From Rotaria socialis (taxonomy: Eukaryota > Rotifera > Eurotatoria > Philodinida > Philodinidae): 64,000 bases of DNA. A program made the translations under genes and the position numbers. Where the stretch lies: positions 62,001 to 126,000 of the forward strand of contig CAJNYU010002678.1 of NCBI GenBank assembly GCA_905331475.1, given 5' to 3'. Under the pieces are notes generated by a model, which worked only from the letters and a program-made list of their open reading frames with translations, had not been told where the DNA came from and did no database searches. The first letter of the stretch is position 1; every line of letters begins with the position of its first letter. Below, piece by piece: positions 51,073 through 61,506 of this stretch.

Positions 51073-51865
51073 TGAATTCTTGGAATCGAGGGCCTTTATA
51101 CTATATTGCATGAGTACTTAAATGAAATGGGAAAATATTGAATAAAATTTAATTTAGACGAAACAAAATACAAAACTCACTAAATCAGTGTAAAATTAAT
51201 TCGTGGCCAACTTTAGTGAGGTATTATTACGAAAAACAATAAAAACATGCATGAATTAAATTAATAATGACTTGATTCAGATAAAAAAAAGAACGCATTC
51301 GAAATTTTCCAAGTTTTAAATCAATATTCAGAAAGCCAAACTTCCACTCAATACAGAATAATATTCCTAGGTAGAATAATAATTTTTCTTCTATTCTTAA
51401 GCTGCATTTTTATTCAACAACAGTTTTTCGCTAGTCGTCCAACATTATTAAATTCATTAGATCGAAATTATGGAAAAATTTCAAACTATTTTTCTTGCTA
51501 ATATCATGTCACACAATTGCTGTCTGTAAAAATGTTTGCTTTGAAAGTCTATTTTTTTCTCAATTTTGATTCGAAAACGAATCCCGATATAAGTATATGT
51601 CGCGGATACCTTCGTACCACTTGAAATATATATCCAAATGGAATATACTTAGACAACGGTTTTAGGATGGATGACAATCTGTTGAAACGTCTCATTGATA
51701 ATATCTTATTTGGCGATATCAATCATATTCATAGAAATATTAATTTTAAATACATATCAATTTAACCTATATTACTGATACAACAAGAAGAAATGTTGTT
51801 CATAGTATTCATTTTCATTAATCTAAACAAAATATATCTCTATATATCTTCTCCTTTGTTTCTAT
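51073..51865. other. Spacer before the hAT element
   Basis: A/T-rich with no reading frame of note; likely the 3' UTR of the ART gene plus spacer. Confidence 0.5.
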
Positions 51866-52075
51866 TCACTAATCAGCGTTTCTAATAGGAATCTAAAACA
51901 AAAAGTCAAATGACGTTTTACTTTTGCCATTACCGTGTAAAGTGACATTTTGTTTTTTTAAACAAAGTGTCACAAAGTTTCCAAGGTATAAATGATTAAA
52001 ATTACATTAAAAGAGAGAATCCTATGAATAAATTTTGTACATAGTATCTGGTTGCTTTCCCAATCGGGAAGATAA

Positions 52076-52377
52076 TTACGGCCAGTTTAGTACTTGATTT
52101 TTGTTTAAATTTGACTTGTTAGAAGTTTCGTATTCAATGGAAGAAGACACGTGTTGAATATCAGCAACGTTTGATGATGAACATGAAGATTCACTGGCAA
52201 TAATTTCAATTTCATTTCCTGGTTCGTCAAATATACATGAAGGAATAGAGTCGGGTGTATATGATGATGGAGAACGAATTTGTTGTTGATTTTCACGTGG
52301 TGATAAAACGTTCGTTGGTGGTTTTGGACTTCTAATCCAAAGTTCAATTAATTCTATTTGTTTTTTGTTCATCTGCT
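52076..52377 (-). CDS. Hypothetical exon inside the hAT element
   Basis: After an acceptor (CTTTTTAG) at 52378-52385 runs a 98-codon frame from an ATG at 52372 to a stop at 52076. It opens with a helix (MNKKQIELIELWIRS) and continues as a Ser/Pro/Glu-rich acidic tail (IFDEPGNEIEIIASESSCSS). It may be an element-borne accessory protein, a captured host exon, or the remnant of an N-terminal transposase exon. It lies wholly between the element ends. Confidence 0.4.
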
Positions 52378-52534
52378 CTAAAAAGAAAGTGGTGGCAAGT
52401 CTTAGAAGATATAAAAAAACAGCTTTACTTGTGATTTCTATTTTTAAAAATAAATAACACGAGCAATTAATATGCATAAATTGTTGAGAAACACGTAGAG
52501 ATTATTCGATCACAACAATAGCGAAAATAAATAA

Positions 52535-52740
52535 ATAAATGGCAATAATAGTAAAAACAATAGATGAATTCAAATGGTAATAATAATAATAAATAAATAA
52601 CAATAGTAGCAACAACAATAAATGAATTAAAATGGTAATTAAAATGATAATAAATAAAGTTCAATAACAAAAACAACACTAAATGGATTCAAATGATAAT
52701 AACAACAATAAATAAATTCAAATAACAATAACAATAGCTA
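52535..52740. repeat. Degenerate minisatellite, about 60-bp period
   Basis: At least three diverged units containing AACAATAAATGAATTnAAATGGTAAT and AATAAATAA blocks, located within the hAT element. Confidence 0.65.
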
Positions 52741-53009
52741 CAATTGTGATAAATTGAGAAATGCTTTAATGAATGAACCAATTAATTTGAAGATGTCAGT
52801 ATACGAAGAATATTTCGAGTAAATATAATTAGGGAGTTCTAAGGTTACATATAATAAAAAGGAAAGTGTAAAAAAATTTCAGCAAGTATCAACTTGACAC
52901 TTTGTTTTCATGAGCAAAGTGTAAAACAAAGTGTCAAATCAATATTGCAAGGTTCTTTGACTCTTTGTAACAAAGGCGGACTCTTGCTGTTAGAAACACT
53001 GTCACTAAT

Positions 53010-53771
53010 ACATAAACGAATAGGAAACAATGTACATTTCGATGTTGTTGATTGATATTTATCATAATAGTTATATTAGAATTATTTACGATATTATTTT
53101 ATGTGAATCGGTAAACATGCAGTGAGCCTCGTCTCAACTGAAAACAAATCATATGGGATGCATTTTTGGAATGTCAGATCTACTCGACTTCATAAACACA
53201 AAAAGACTTTTTCAAAATTTCCTACAAGTTTCTAAGCAATCAAAGTTCAAAATATGTTGTGTTACTTAACTTTATTGGACTTGAGCTGAGGAGTAGCATT
53301 CGAATTCTCCTCTTGTTATCTTTTAGTAAAGTCGTTTTACTTTCGATTTCTATTTACGGAAAAAGTGTTTGTCGTCATCTAATTCTATAAGAATACAACA
53401 GTTTATTTCTTGTATTGCTAAATCATGTCTGTAAGATTAAATATTTTAAAATCTTTCTGAAAAATTTTAGAGAAAGATACAAGTTATAGTACATGAATGA
53501 GTAATAATGAATAATGATAATTGCACAGAAATTGATTCTGAAAAGCGTTCTTAAAAGTATAAATCATGAGAATTTCATCAATCGAATGACAATGGCGCGA
53601 TTCAATCTACTTTTCTTCTTGACATTAAATATAATGAAAAATGTATTTTAAAATAAATAAAATTTGCCGTTCTTTTACTTGAAAGCAAACTCTTATCTTA
53701 TTCTGACACCCCATTACGGGTTATATATTATTGTGAGAGAATAGGAAAAAAAGATTATTTCACAGTATACA
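53010..53771. other. Spacer between the hAT element and the cyclase gene
   Basis: No coding sequence. Should contain the distal promoter of the cyclase gene. Confidence 0.5.
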
Positions 53772-53813
53772 TTCTTTAGCCTAATAACACTTTTCTTTAG
53801 CCTAATAACACTT
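53772..53813 (+). repeat. Perfect 21-bp tandem duplication upstream of the cyclase
   Basis: Two identical adjacent copies of TTCTTTAGCCTAATAACACT plus T, ending 31 bp before the ATG of the cyclase, therefore in its 5' UTR or core promoter. Confidence 0.9.
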
Positions 53814-53844
53814 CAAGTGTTGTAGTTCAATCAGTCTGTAACTC

Positions 53845-56013
53845 ATGGCATGGCGATTAATATGTGATCGTGGTCAACAAGTATGGAAATATTTAAAAAA
53901 TGAAAATTCAACTTCAATTGATTTTGATAAAGAAAATTCAAATAGCGCCGATAAAGTTTATCGAGCATATGCAATTCAACAAAATTATAAACCATTAGAT
54001 ATTGATGAAAGTCAATATGAAACATTAAAGATTCTAATATTCAATGAAGAATTTTCTGTGTCAGCAGTAAAAAGTGTGTTAAATACAATAAATTATTATT
54101 CATCATTACAAGTTGAAGATGGCCATTGGCCTGGAGATTATGGTGGCCCAATGTTTTTATTACCTGGTGCAATAATTACAGCTCATGTAACTAAATTTTA
54201 TTTTACAGAAGAACAAAAATATCAAATGATTAGATATTTATTTAATCATCAATTAGATGATGGTGGATGGGGAACTCATATTGAAAATAAATCAACTATG
54301 TTTGGTACTGTTTTAAATTATATATCATTAAGATTATTAGGAATTCATTTTGATGATCAACGCATACAAAATGCTTATAGTTTTATTCAACGTGAAGGTG
54401 GCGCTATGTATGCACCAAGTTGGGCTAAATTTTGGTTATGTGTATTAGGAGTAATGCCGTGGGAAGGTATTAATTCATTATTTCCTGAATTGTGGTTACT
54501 ACCTGAATGGTTACCTGTTCATCCTTCTCGATATTGGTGTCACTGTCGAATGGTTTATGTACCGATGAGTTATGTTTATGCTGAAAAAATTGTTGGAGAA
54601 ACATCGTCACTTATTAAAGAATTACAAAATGAATTATATGTTGATAATTATGAAAATATTGATTTTACAAAACATCGAAATACAATAAGTTCATTAGATT
54701 TATATGCACCTCAAACAACTTTACTAAAAATATTAAATTTTTTTACCAATGCATATGAAAATCTTTATAATCGTCAATTACGAAATAAAGCAAGTGAATT
54801 TTTGATCAATTATATCGAAGCAGAAGATGAACAAACAAATTATATTGATATTGGTCCTGTGAATAAATTTATTAATATGCTATCAATATGGCATTCAAAA
54901 GGACGTCAAAGTAAACAATTTGAATTACATTTAAATCGAGTAAACGATTATTTATGGTTAAGTGAAGATGGAATGAAAGTTCAAGGTTATAATGGATCGC
55001 AATTATGGGATACAGCTTTTTCAATTCAAGCAATTTTAGAAACAGGATTAGCACACTTGTATAACAATTGTCTCAATTCAGCTTATAATTATTTAGATAT
55101 AAGTCAAGTTTTAGAAGATGTTAAAGATTACAACACATTCTATCGTCATATATCAAAAGGTGGATGGCCTTTTTCAACAAGAGACCATGGCTGGCCAATA
55201 ACAGATTGTACTGCTGAAGGACTTAAAACAACATTATTATTACATGAACAAATATTTAATTGTCCACGTACAATAACATCTGACCGTTTAGAATATGCTG
55301 TTGATTTTATTCTCAGTACTCAAAATAAAGACGGTGGATGGGCATCATATGAACTTCAACGTTCAGGATCTTGGATAGAATATTTAAATCCTGCTGAAGT
55401 TTTCAAAGGAATAATGGTTGATTATTCTTATGTAGAATGTACTTCGGCTTGCGTACAATCATTATGTAAATTTCGTTTACAAATTCATTGTTCTAATTAT
55501 CGACGAAAGGAAATTGATGTTTCAGTTCGTCGCGGTATTGAATTTATCAAAAACTCGCAGCGAATAGATGGAAGTTGGTATGGAAGTTGGGCAGTTTGTT
55601 TTACATATGGAACATGGTTTGCTATTGAAGCTTTAGTTACTGCTGGAGAATCAACTAAATCCAAAATAATTAATGAATCTGTAAAATTTTTACTATCAAA
55701 ACAAAATTTAGATGGAGGTTGGGGTGAATCTTATTTAAGTTGTGTTTACAAATCATATATTCATCATGAACAGTCTCAAGTTGTTAATACAGCTTGGACA
55801 GTTTTATCATTAATGTCAGCAAAAGCAGATTCAATTGCAATTCAAAAAGGAATTCGATTTATTATCAATAAACAATGTTCAAATGGAGACTGGAATCAAC
55901 AAGGCATCAGTGGAGTTTTTAATGGAAATTGCATGATTAGTTATACTAATTATAGAAATATTTTTCCTATTTGGGCTCTTGGTAGACTTATTAAAAATAA
56001 TTCTACAAAATAA
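53845..56013 (+). CDS. Oxidosqualene cyclase of cycloartenol-synthase type, intronless, 722 aa
   Basis: Membrane-associated (monotopic) enzyme folding 2,3-oxidosqualene into a tetracyclic sterol precursor. The catalytic acid is Asp454 in DCTAE, and His233 (YWCHCR) and Tyr502 (WASYE) match human lanosterol synthase His232 and Tyr503. QW repeats are present (QVEDGHW, QNKDGGW, QRIDGSW, QNLDGGWGESYLS). Product-deciding positions follow plant cycloartenol synthase: Tyr382 in QGYNGSQLWDTAF (Arabidopsis Tyr410; Thr in animals and yeast), His448 and Ile452 in DHGWPITDC (His477, Ile481). The C-terminal part (NCMISYTNYRNIFPIWALG) also follows plant forms. Length is normal, so the gene looks whole. Absence of introns in 2.2 kb contrasts with neighbours and suggests horizontal origin from an alga, plant, protist or bacterium. 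Start is the first of two near ATGs. Confidence 0.95.
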   Translation: MAWRLICDRGQQVWKYLKNENSTSIDFDKENSNSADKVYRAYAIQQNYKPLDIDESQYETLKILIFNEEFSVSAVKSVLNTINYYSSLQVEDGHWPGDYGGPMFLLPGAIITAHVTKFYFTEEQKYQMIRYLFNHQLDDGGWGTHIENKSTMFGTVLNYISLRLLGIHFDDQRIQNAYSFIQREGGAMYAPSWAKFWLCVLGVMPWEGINSLFPELWLLPEWLPVHPSRYWCHCRMVYVPMSYVYAEKIVGETSSLIKELQNELYVDNYENIDFTKHRNTISSLDLYAPQTTLLKILNFFTNAYENLYNRQLRNKASEFLINYIEAEDEQTNYIDIGPVNKFINMLSIWHSKGRQSKQFELHLNRVNDYLWLSEDGMKVQGYNGSQLWDTAFSIQAILETGLAHLYNNCLNSAYNYLDISQVLEDVKDYNTFYRHISKGGWPFSTRDHGWPITDCTAEGLKTTLLLHEQIFNCPRTITSDRLEYAVDFILSTQNKDGGWASYELQRSGSWIEYLNPAEVFKGIMVDYSYVECTSACVQSLCKFRLQIHCSNYRRKEIDVSVRRGIEFIKNSQRIDGSWYGSWAVCFTYGTWFAIEALVTAGESTKSKIINESVKFLLSKQNLDGGWGESYLSCVYKSYIHHEQSQVVNTAWTVLSLMSAKADSIAIQKGIRFIINKQCSNGDWNQQGISGVFNGNCMISYTNYRNIFPIWALGRLIKNNSTK

Positions 56014-56351
56014 TAAACAATTCTTTTTGTTTCTGTTTCTAAATTTTCTTAACTTAAATATTAATCATGTTTTTTGTTGTATGAATTTTAAATGCCTTAA
56101 ATAAAGTGAGAAAATTGTCATAGTTAAAGTCAAATATAGTCATGAAGATAAATCATATGAGTAAAACTCATCATTATGGTGCGATCTTATTTATATGTAA
56201 AAAAGAAACATCCAATAGATATGCAAGACACGTAAATCATCAGATTTTTTGAAACAAATCATCTTATCTTTTCAGGAAAGAGAAATGAAATGTTCTATAA
56301 AAGAGCAATACATATTTATATATTCACCAGAACATATATGTTTTATCAACA

Positions 56352-58001
56352 ATGTATTTGATTCTATTAGGAATTCTTATTGGAATAATTTTGTATATTA
56401 CTTATAAAAGAAAGAATAAATTAATCAACGATGATTCCAATATGAAATATGATCATGCCATAATTATGGGTGGAAGTATTGCTGGAATGACAACTGCTGC
56501 TTATTTATCAAAATATTTTAAACGTATCACACTTATAGAAAGTGATGATGTCTTAAATGAAACATTAATGAAATCAACAGCTAACGAATTATTAGATTAT
56601 CGTTGCAATTTAAAATGTTCAAGTTCATTAGGTCGTGCAGGTGTAACTCAAAGTTATCAAATTCACGTTTTACAGGGTGAAGGAGCTAATATTCTATTTG
56701 AATTATTTCCTAATCTAAAAGCTAAACTAATAAATGAATATGGTGCTTGTTTATGTTCATTGAAAAATAAATTTCGATTTGTTATTGGTGATGTTTTATT
56801 AAATAAAAATTTAACGGAAGATCTTCATTGGTTTTGTATCGATCGTTTTACATTAGAAACGATCTTAAGAAGAGAATTATGTTTACAATATGATAATGAA
56901 CAAATTCAATGGATGTCAAATACGAAAGTAACACAATTAATTGTAAATCAATCAACAAATGCTGTTCTTGGTGTTAAATATCGATCGAAATTAAATTCCG
57001 ATACAAAAATGCAGCTTTATAGTGATTTTATAATTGATTGTACTGGAAGATATAGTTCATCTATTAAATGGTTAAAAGAAAATTTCGATTTAATTCTTCC
57101 AACCGAAGAATTACATACAGGAACGGGTTATGTTTCGTTTGTTGGCGAAAGATTTAAGACAGGAAATGTATCATTAGACTCAATACACGTTGGTGGAAAT
57201 GCAGCTCATGCACCAAATCATAATAAAGGTTTTCTTACGACTCCTATTCGACAAATAAAAAGCTCTGATCCAAATTCACTAGGGCTATTATCAAACTTTG
57301 CTGTTTATTGTGTCAATTCTGAATATCCTCCAAATGATTCATATGAAAATCTTTTAGAATGGATAAAAGAATATCTTCCTATCGACTATTATTTAATTTT
57401 AAAATCAACAAAACTATTAAGTCCATTACTACCATATCGACGTGCTTTTGATTCTCGAAAATATGTTGAATTACTTGGGCGAAAATGGCCACTCAATTAT
57501 ATTCTATTAGGAGATGCAATGTGTGTATTCAATCCAAAAAATGGTCAAGGAATGACTCATGCATGCCGACAAGCAAAACAATTAAATGAAATATTTAAAC
57601 AAAAATATCATTTAAAAGATATTTCATTTATTTATAATCGTCAAGCATCATCAATTAGTGAAGAATGTTGGCTTGGTTCAACTACAAATGATTGGGCTGT
57701 ACCAACATTAAAAGTAATCAAAACTGATCAATATGGTAAAACAACGACTTATCAACGAAGTGAAGATTCAACATCAAATTATTCTCAACCTAAAATACCT
57801 TTATTTATGCAATTTTTACAATGGTATACACATTGGTTAATTAAATGTGCTGCTCAATCAGGAGAACTATCAACAGCTTTTCTATATGTTGTTTTTCAAG
57901 AAAAAACACCATACTCATTGTTACAACCAAAGTTTTTCTTGAAAATTCTTTATTCGTCTTTTAGAAATTCTTTTAATTTAACGAAAAGTCTTTTCGATTA
58001 A
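56352..58001 (+). CDS. Membrane-anchored FAD-dependent monooxygenase, intronless, 549 aa
   Basis: Class A flavin monooxygenase-type protein. Residues 1-18 are a hydrophobic N-terminal anchor followed by KRKNK, as in ER-bound enzymes. The FAD Rossmann motif is IIMGGSIAGM (GGSIAG, from Gly40), ending with a Glu in TLIES. RAGVTQSYQIHVLQGEG follows, then DCTGR, and the second FAD motif LLGDAMCVFNPKNGQGMTHA with Asp388. This set matches bacterial-type aromatic-hydroxylase or halogenase-like oxidoreductases (R-x-GVPQ, GDAxCxFNPxxGQGM) better than classical squalene epoxidase. It lies 338 bp after the cyclase on the same strand, and also lacks introns. Role in squalene epoxidation or sterol/triterpene oxidation is inferred from context only. 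An inner Met31 would give an unanchored form. Confidence 0.9.
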   Translation: MYLILLGILIGIILYITYKRKNKLINDDSNMKYDHAIIMGGSIAGMTTAAYLSKYFKRITLIESDDVLNETLMKSTANELLDYRCNLKCSSSLGRAGVTQSYQIHVLQGEGANILFELFPNLKAKLINEYGACLCSLKNKFRFVIGDVLLNKNLTEDLHWFCIDRFTLETILRRELCLQYDNEQIQWMSNTKVTQLIVNQSTNAVLGVKYRSKLNSDTKMQLYSDFIIDCTGRYSSSIKWLKENFDLILPTEELHTGTGYVSFVGERFKTGNVSLDSIHVGGNAAHAPNHNKGFLTTPIRQIKSSDPNSLGLLSNFAVYCVNSEYPPNDSYENLLEWIKEYLPIDYYLILKSTKLLSPLLPYRRAFDSRKYVELLGRKWPLNYILLGDAMCVFNPKNGQGMTHACRQAKQLNEIFKQKYHLKDISFIYNRQASSISEECWLGSTTNDWAVPTLKVIKTDQYGKTTTYQRSEDSTSNYSQPKIPLFMQFLQWYTHWLIKCAAQSGELSTAFLYVVFQEKTPYSLLQPKFFLKILYSSFRNSFNLTKSLFD

Positions 58002-58904
58002 GTATTTTTTCTTTGTTAATAAAAACTAACATTTGATTAGAACGAAAAGTTTTTTTTTAAGATTTATTGTCATATTATGACTAATCAAAATACCGCATAA
58101 TAGCCGCATGGTGACATAAGATTCGAAAGAATTTTTTATCAAGAAATAACTAAACTTACTCTAAAACTTTGTACGAAAATTATCGTAGAATATGGCGTGA
58201 TCTTCACCTGTTTAATTAAAAAAATGTAAAGTTTGATTTCGACTTATCTTTTCATTTTTGTTATGTTTCCATACTATTTCACCTTATCAGCTATCTTGAG
58301 GAGAAGAAAAAGAGGTTCGACATGACTGTGCAGAGAAACATTGAAAAGATAATAGCCATATTGTTTAGTATATGTTTATCCACTGATTAAACTTAATTTA
58401 ATGTTAAATCGAAATGTCAATGTAAAATTGGCAAACAGAAAGGAATTAACTTCTGCCGTTTCTACTATAACATCAATTCAATTTATAAAATTCATGAGAT
58501 TTAATAGCTATTTCAAAAATGATATTGTTCCTTGCAATGATTGTACTATAAGTAAATCCTTTTTTCAGCAATCATTCTTTATGAATATATTTATGAAAAG
58601 ACATAAAAAGTAAAAATCGTGCAACTTGATCAGTGTAATATTATAAGAAAAAATTAAAGAAATAAGATCTTCTAATGATTTTCCTTTAATTTCTACTTAC
58701 AGTTGTTTATTGACTCGAAATCATATATACAGTTTTTGTCGCAAGCAAGTAGTAATCCTGCGACATCTGTTTGCAAATGGCTATATTATATTTCTCGAAT
58801 CAAAAAATATATAAGTTTTTTTCTTCCTCGTGTTATGTTGTGTTGAACACTTTTTAAAAATTTCATTTCTTTGAATCTAAGGGTAGAAATTCATAGTACT
58901 AGAA
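58002..58904. other. Spacer between the monooxygenase and Nup88
   Basis: A/T-rich. A 70-codon frame at 58401 has chance-like composition and was not accepted. Includes the likely Nup88 promoter. Confidence 0.45.
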
Positions 58905-61506
58905 ATGACATTAGCAAGTTCAATACGTGCTCCACTTGAATGGCCTAATATCGATGTATTTACTTTGGGTAAATCATGTCTTTATGGTTATGATTCAGTA
59001 AATCATTGTCTTGTCGTTCATTCTTTAATACAAATAAATAATTTAAATGATATTTCCATTGATCATCTTTATCTTTCATCATCACCAACATGGCCTATTC
59101 GACGGTTAAGTCTAAATGAAGATGAAACTATTTTGGCACTTTTAGCAGAGAAAATTGTTTATCTAGTTTATTTACCACAACCAGATATAAATATCAATGA
59201 TAATTCATCTTCAAAAGGTTTTCTATTGAGACAAAAAAATGCTGATTTTAAAACTTACATATAATTTTAGGATCTTGTCTATGTCCAATAGTTCGTGTTC
59301 CTCCATTAGTGTCATCTTCACAAACAATAAGTTGTTCTCTAATAGATTTTGTTTGGCTAAATTTAAATCATTTTCTTATTGTCTATACAATTCCATCATC
59401 ATCTGAATGTTATCTTTATAAAGTTCAATCATTAAAACAAATTGGAATCGTACATCTTCATACATATTCAGTTGGATCATGTTCAACAAATAAATTTCGA
59501 ACACCAAATAAAAAAATCTCTCTTCATCAACCGTCAGATATTATTAAATTAGATGTCACAACAAGAAAAGAACAGCATTCACAATTGATTCTTGTAATTG
59601 CAATGAAAACTGATGGTGATATTTTTATATTAGAAATTGATGAAAATCAACTTCAATCAAAGTAATTTTTATCTTCTTTTAAATATAGAAAACATTGATT
59701 ATCGGTCTTTTATTTCAAATAATTTTTAGTGATAATAACAAAATCTTTGAAGAATTTCACGGTCCTATTTGTATTCTTCCAACAACATTTAATAATTATG
59801 GGGCTGATCATGGTCAATCGACATTTATCTGCTTATCGAATTCTATGTATCCTCTTGTTGTAATTACACGTGATAAATGTCAAATGAATCAATGTGTTAT
59901 ATTATCTCCATCATCAAATCAATATTATTTATTTACGATTGATTTAATTTGTTTACCAATAAATCAAAATGGACAAATGATCACATCCATAATTCGAGAT
60001 CCATTTTATTCGAATAGATATTTTATTTCAGATTCATCGGCAAATGTTTATTTAATTGAAATATCATGGATTAATCAAATTCAACAAGGATTAAAACAAG
60101 TTCAGTCAACACATATTCAACATTTAATTACTGAGACAAATTCAACTTGCAAAATAACCAATAAAATTGAACAAATGGGCTTAATACAAACAAATAATAA
60201 TGAAAAATACTTGACAATTATTGCTAAATCACAAACAAATCAAAAAAAGGTTAATTTAAAAAGCTCTATTAAATCCGTTGTTTTTATTTCAAAAGATCTT
60301 TGATATATTCAATATAATATAAGACACAAACATCTTCATGAAATATGATCAACTCTTTACGAAAAACAAATTATTTATAATTTAGTTATAGTTAAAATTA
60401 TCCGTTCTATTATTTGGATAACTGCAAAAGAAATCTAGTTCTTCTTACTAGAACATAAAATATTATGTTTGTCTATTGAACTGTTCGAGTTTAGAACAAT
60501 TCAATATCAAATTAAACATTGAGTTAAGTTGTTTTTTTCGAAATTGATATCTGAAACGGATACAAACATGAAACAAAAATAGATAAAATAATATCGATGA
60601 AATAGATTATCAGTAGAATCAATCATAGACAGGCGTTTAATAACAAGCTCATGATATATCTGCTAAAAATTTAAATTGACTTTTCTATAGAAAATAAAAA
60701 GAAATATACAAAAAACACTACAACTAATCATATTTATCATTTTGTTTTTATTTTAGGAATTAATTTTTGTTCGTTTACAACCAACAGAATCTATTGAAAA
60801 TGCATTGTTCTTATACAAATCAGAAACATCAACATTCTCATCGGAATTTGTTGATCGTATTCGTTCATTGCTTTCACGTGAACAATCGATTCCTTTTATA
60901 ACACTTTCAACATCATCAATAAATATTTCTGATTCAGATTTTGAAAGAAATCTTTTACAATTCATTAAAATTTTGACTGAGCAATATATTGACAAACAAG
61001 AAAATGTTCGGAAAGAACTTGAAAATAAACGAGTTTATTTAGTTGATTTTCAACAAACTGAATTCAATCAAACTAGAAACCTCAATGAAAAATTTCAACT
61101 TATTCAAAAACGATTTCAAACGTTGACTGAACAATATCAACAAGTAATAATTGTTTCTTTGGTATTTTTTGCTTAATTTTTAAATTTAATTTTCACACTA
61201 AAGGAATATTCTCGTCGAAAACGTCTTTCATCACATGTTAATGATCTTTTATCTGTAATTGAACAAAGTACACCAGTTCTATCAGATGCTGAAATACGAA
61301 TGGAAAAACAATTAGAAACATATAAAATGCAAATCAATTGTCTCAAACATAATATTCAACGTGTGCAACAATTCATATTATCAAACCAAAATCAAGAATT
61401 ATTTGACAATTTACCGATGGAAAATTTTCAAAATGTTGTTCAAACTCATCGAAATCATATTGATCAAATAAGAAAACAAATACAATCTGTTCAAACTAAT
61501 ACATAA
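58905..61506 (+). CDS. NUP88: Nuclear pore protein Nup88, five exons, 637 aa
   Basis: Cytoplasmic-face nucleoporin that anchors the Nup214 complex and takes part in protein and mRNA export. Exons are 58905-59217, 59271-59661, 59730-60249, 60757-61143 and 61204-61506, all GT-AG and in phase. Residues about 1-400 form the beta-propeller (WPIRRLSLNEDETILALL and later hydrophobic strands), with weak primary sequence conservation. Residues about 450-637 are the conserved coiled coil: ILTEQYIDKQENVRKELENK, then TPVLSDAEIRMEKQLETYK, which matches human LPVLSDSERDMKKEL. It is shorter than human (741 aa), mostly in loops. The third intron is long (507 bp), and reading through it would give a false stop at 60303. 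Same strand as the cyclase pair but a separate intron-rich host gene. Confidence 0.88.

Larger units (their letters stand above)
51866..53009. mobile_element. hAT-type DNA transposon, 1.13 kb, with 8-bp target duplication
   Basis: The element spans 51874-53001. Its ends are CAGCGTTTCTAATAG and the reverse complement of CAGTGTTTCTAACAG, giving a 13-of-15 terminal inverted repeat of CAGnG type. Perfect 8-bp direct repeats TCACTAAT flank it (51866-51873 and 53002-53009). Subterminal zones carry repeated ACAAAGTGTCA-like motifs in both orientations, typical transposase-binding repeats. The interior has a 98-codon frame on the minus strand and a degenerate (AAC/AAT)-rich minisatellite at 52535-52740. 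There is no recognisable hAT catalytic domain, so the copy is non-autonomous. The perfect target duplication suggests a young insertion. Confidence 0.88.

Noticed and set aside
53845-56013. Squalene-hopene cyclase
   Set aside because: The catalytic motif is DCTAE (oxidosqualene cyclase), not the DxDD of hopene cyclases.
56352-58001. Calling the FAD protein a classical squalene epoxidase
   Set aside because: The GD motif reads GDAMCVFNPKNGQGM, not the epoxidase-type GDAxNMRHPLTGGGM; only context supports such a role.
58401-58613. 70-codon plus-strand frame between the monooxygenase and Nup88
   Set aside because: Length within chance for this base composition; no motif.
60250-60303. Stop of a shorter Nup88 at 60303
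   Set aside because: A GT donor at 60250 joins in phase to the conserved coiled-coil exon at 60757, which is needed for a Nup88.
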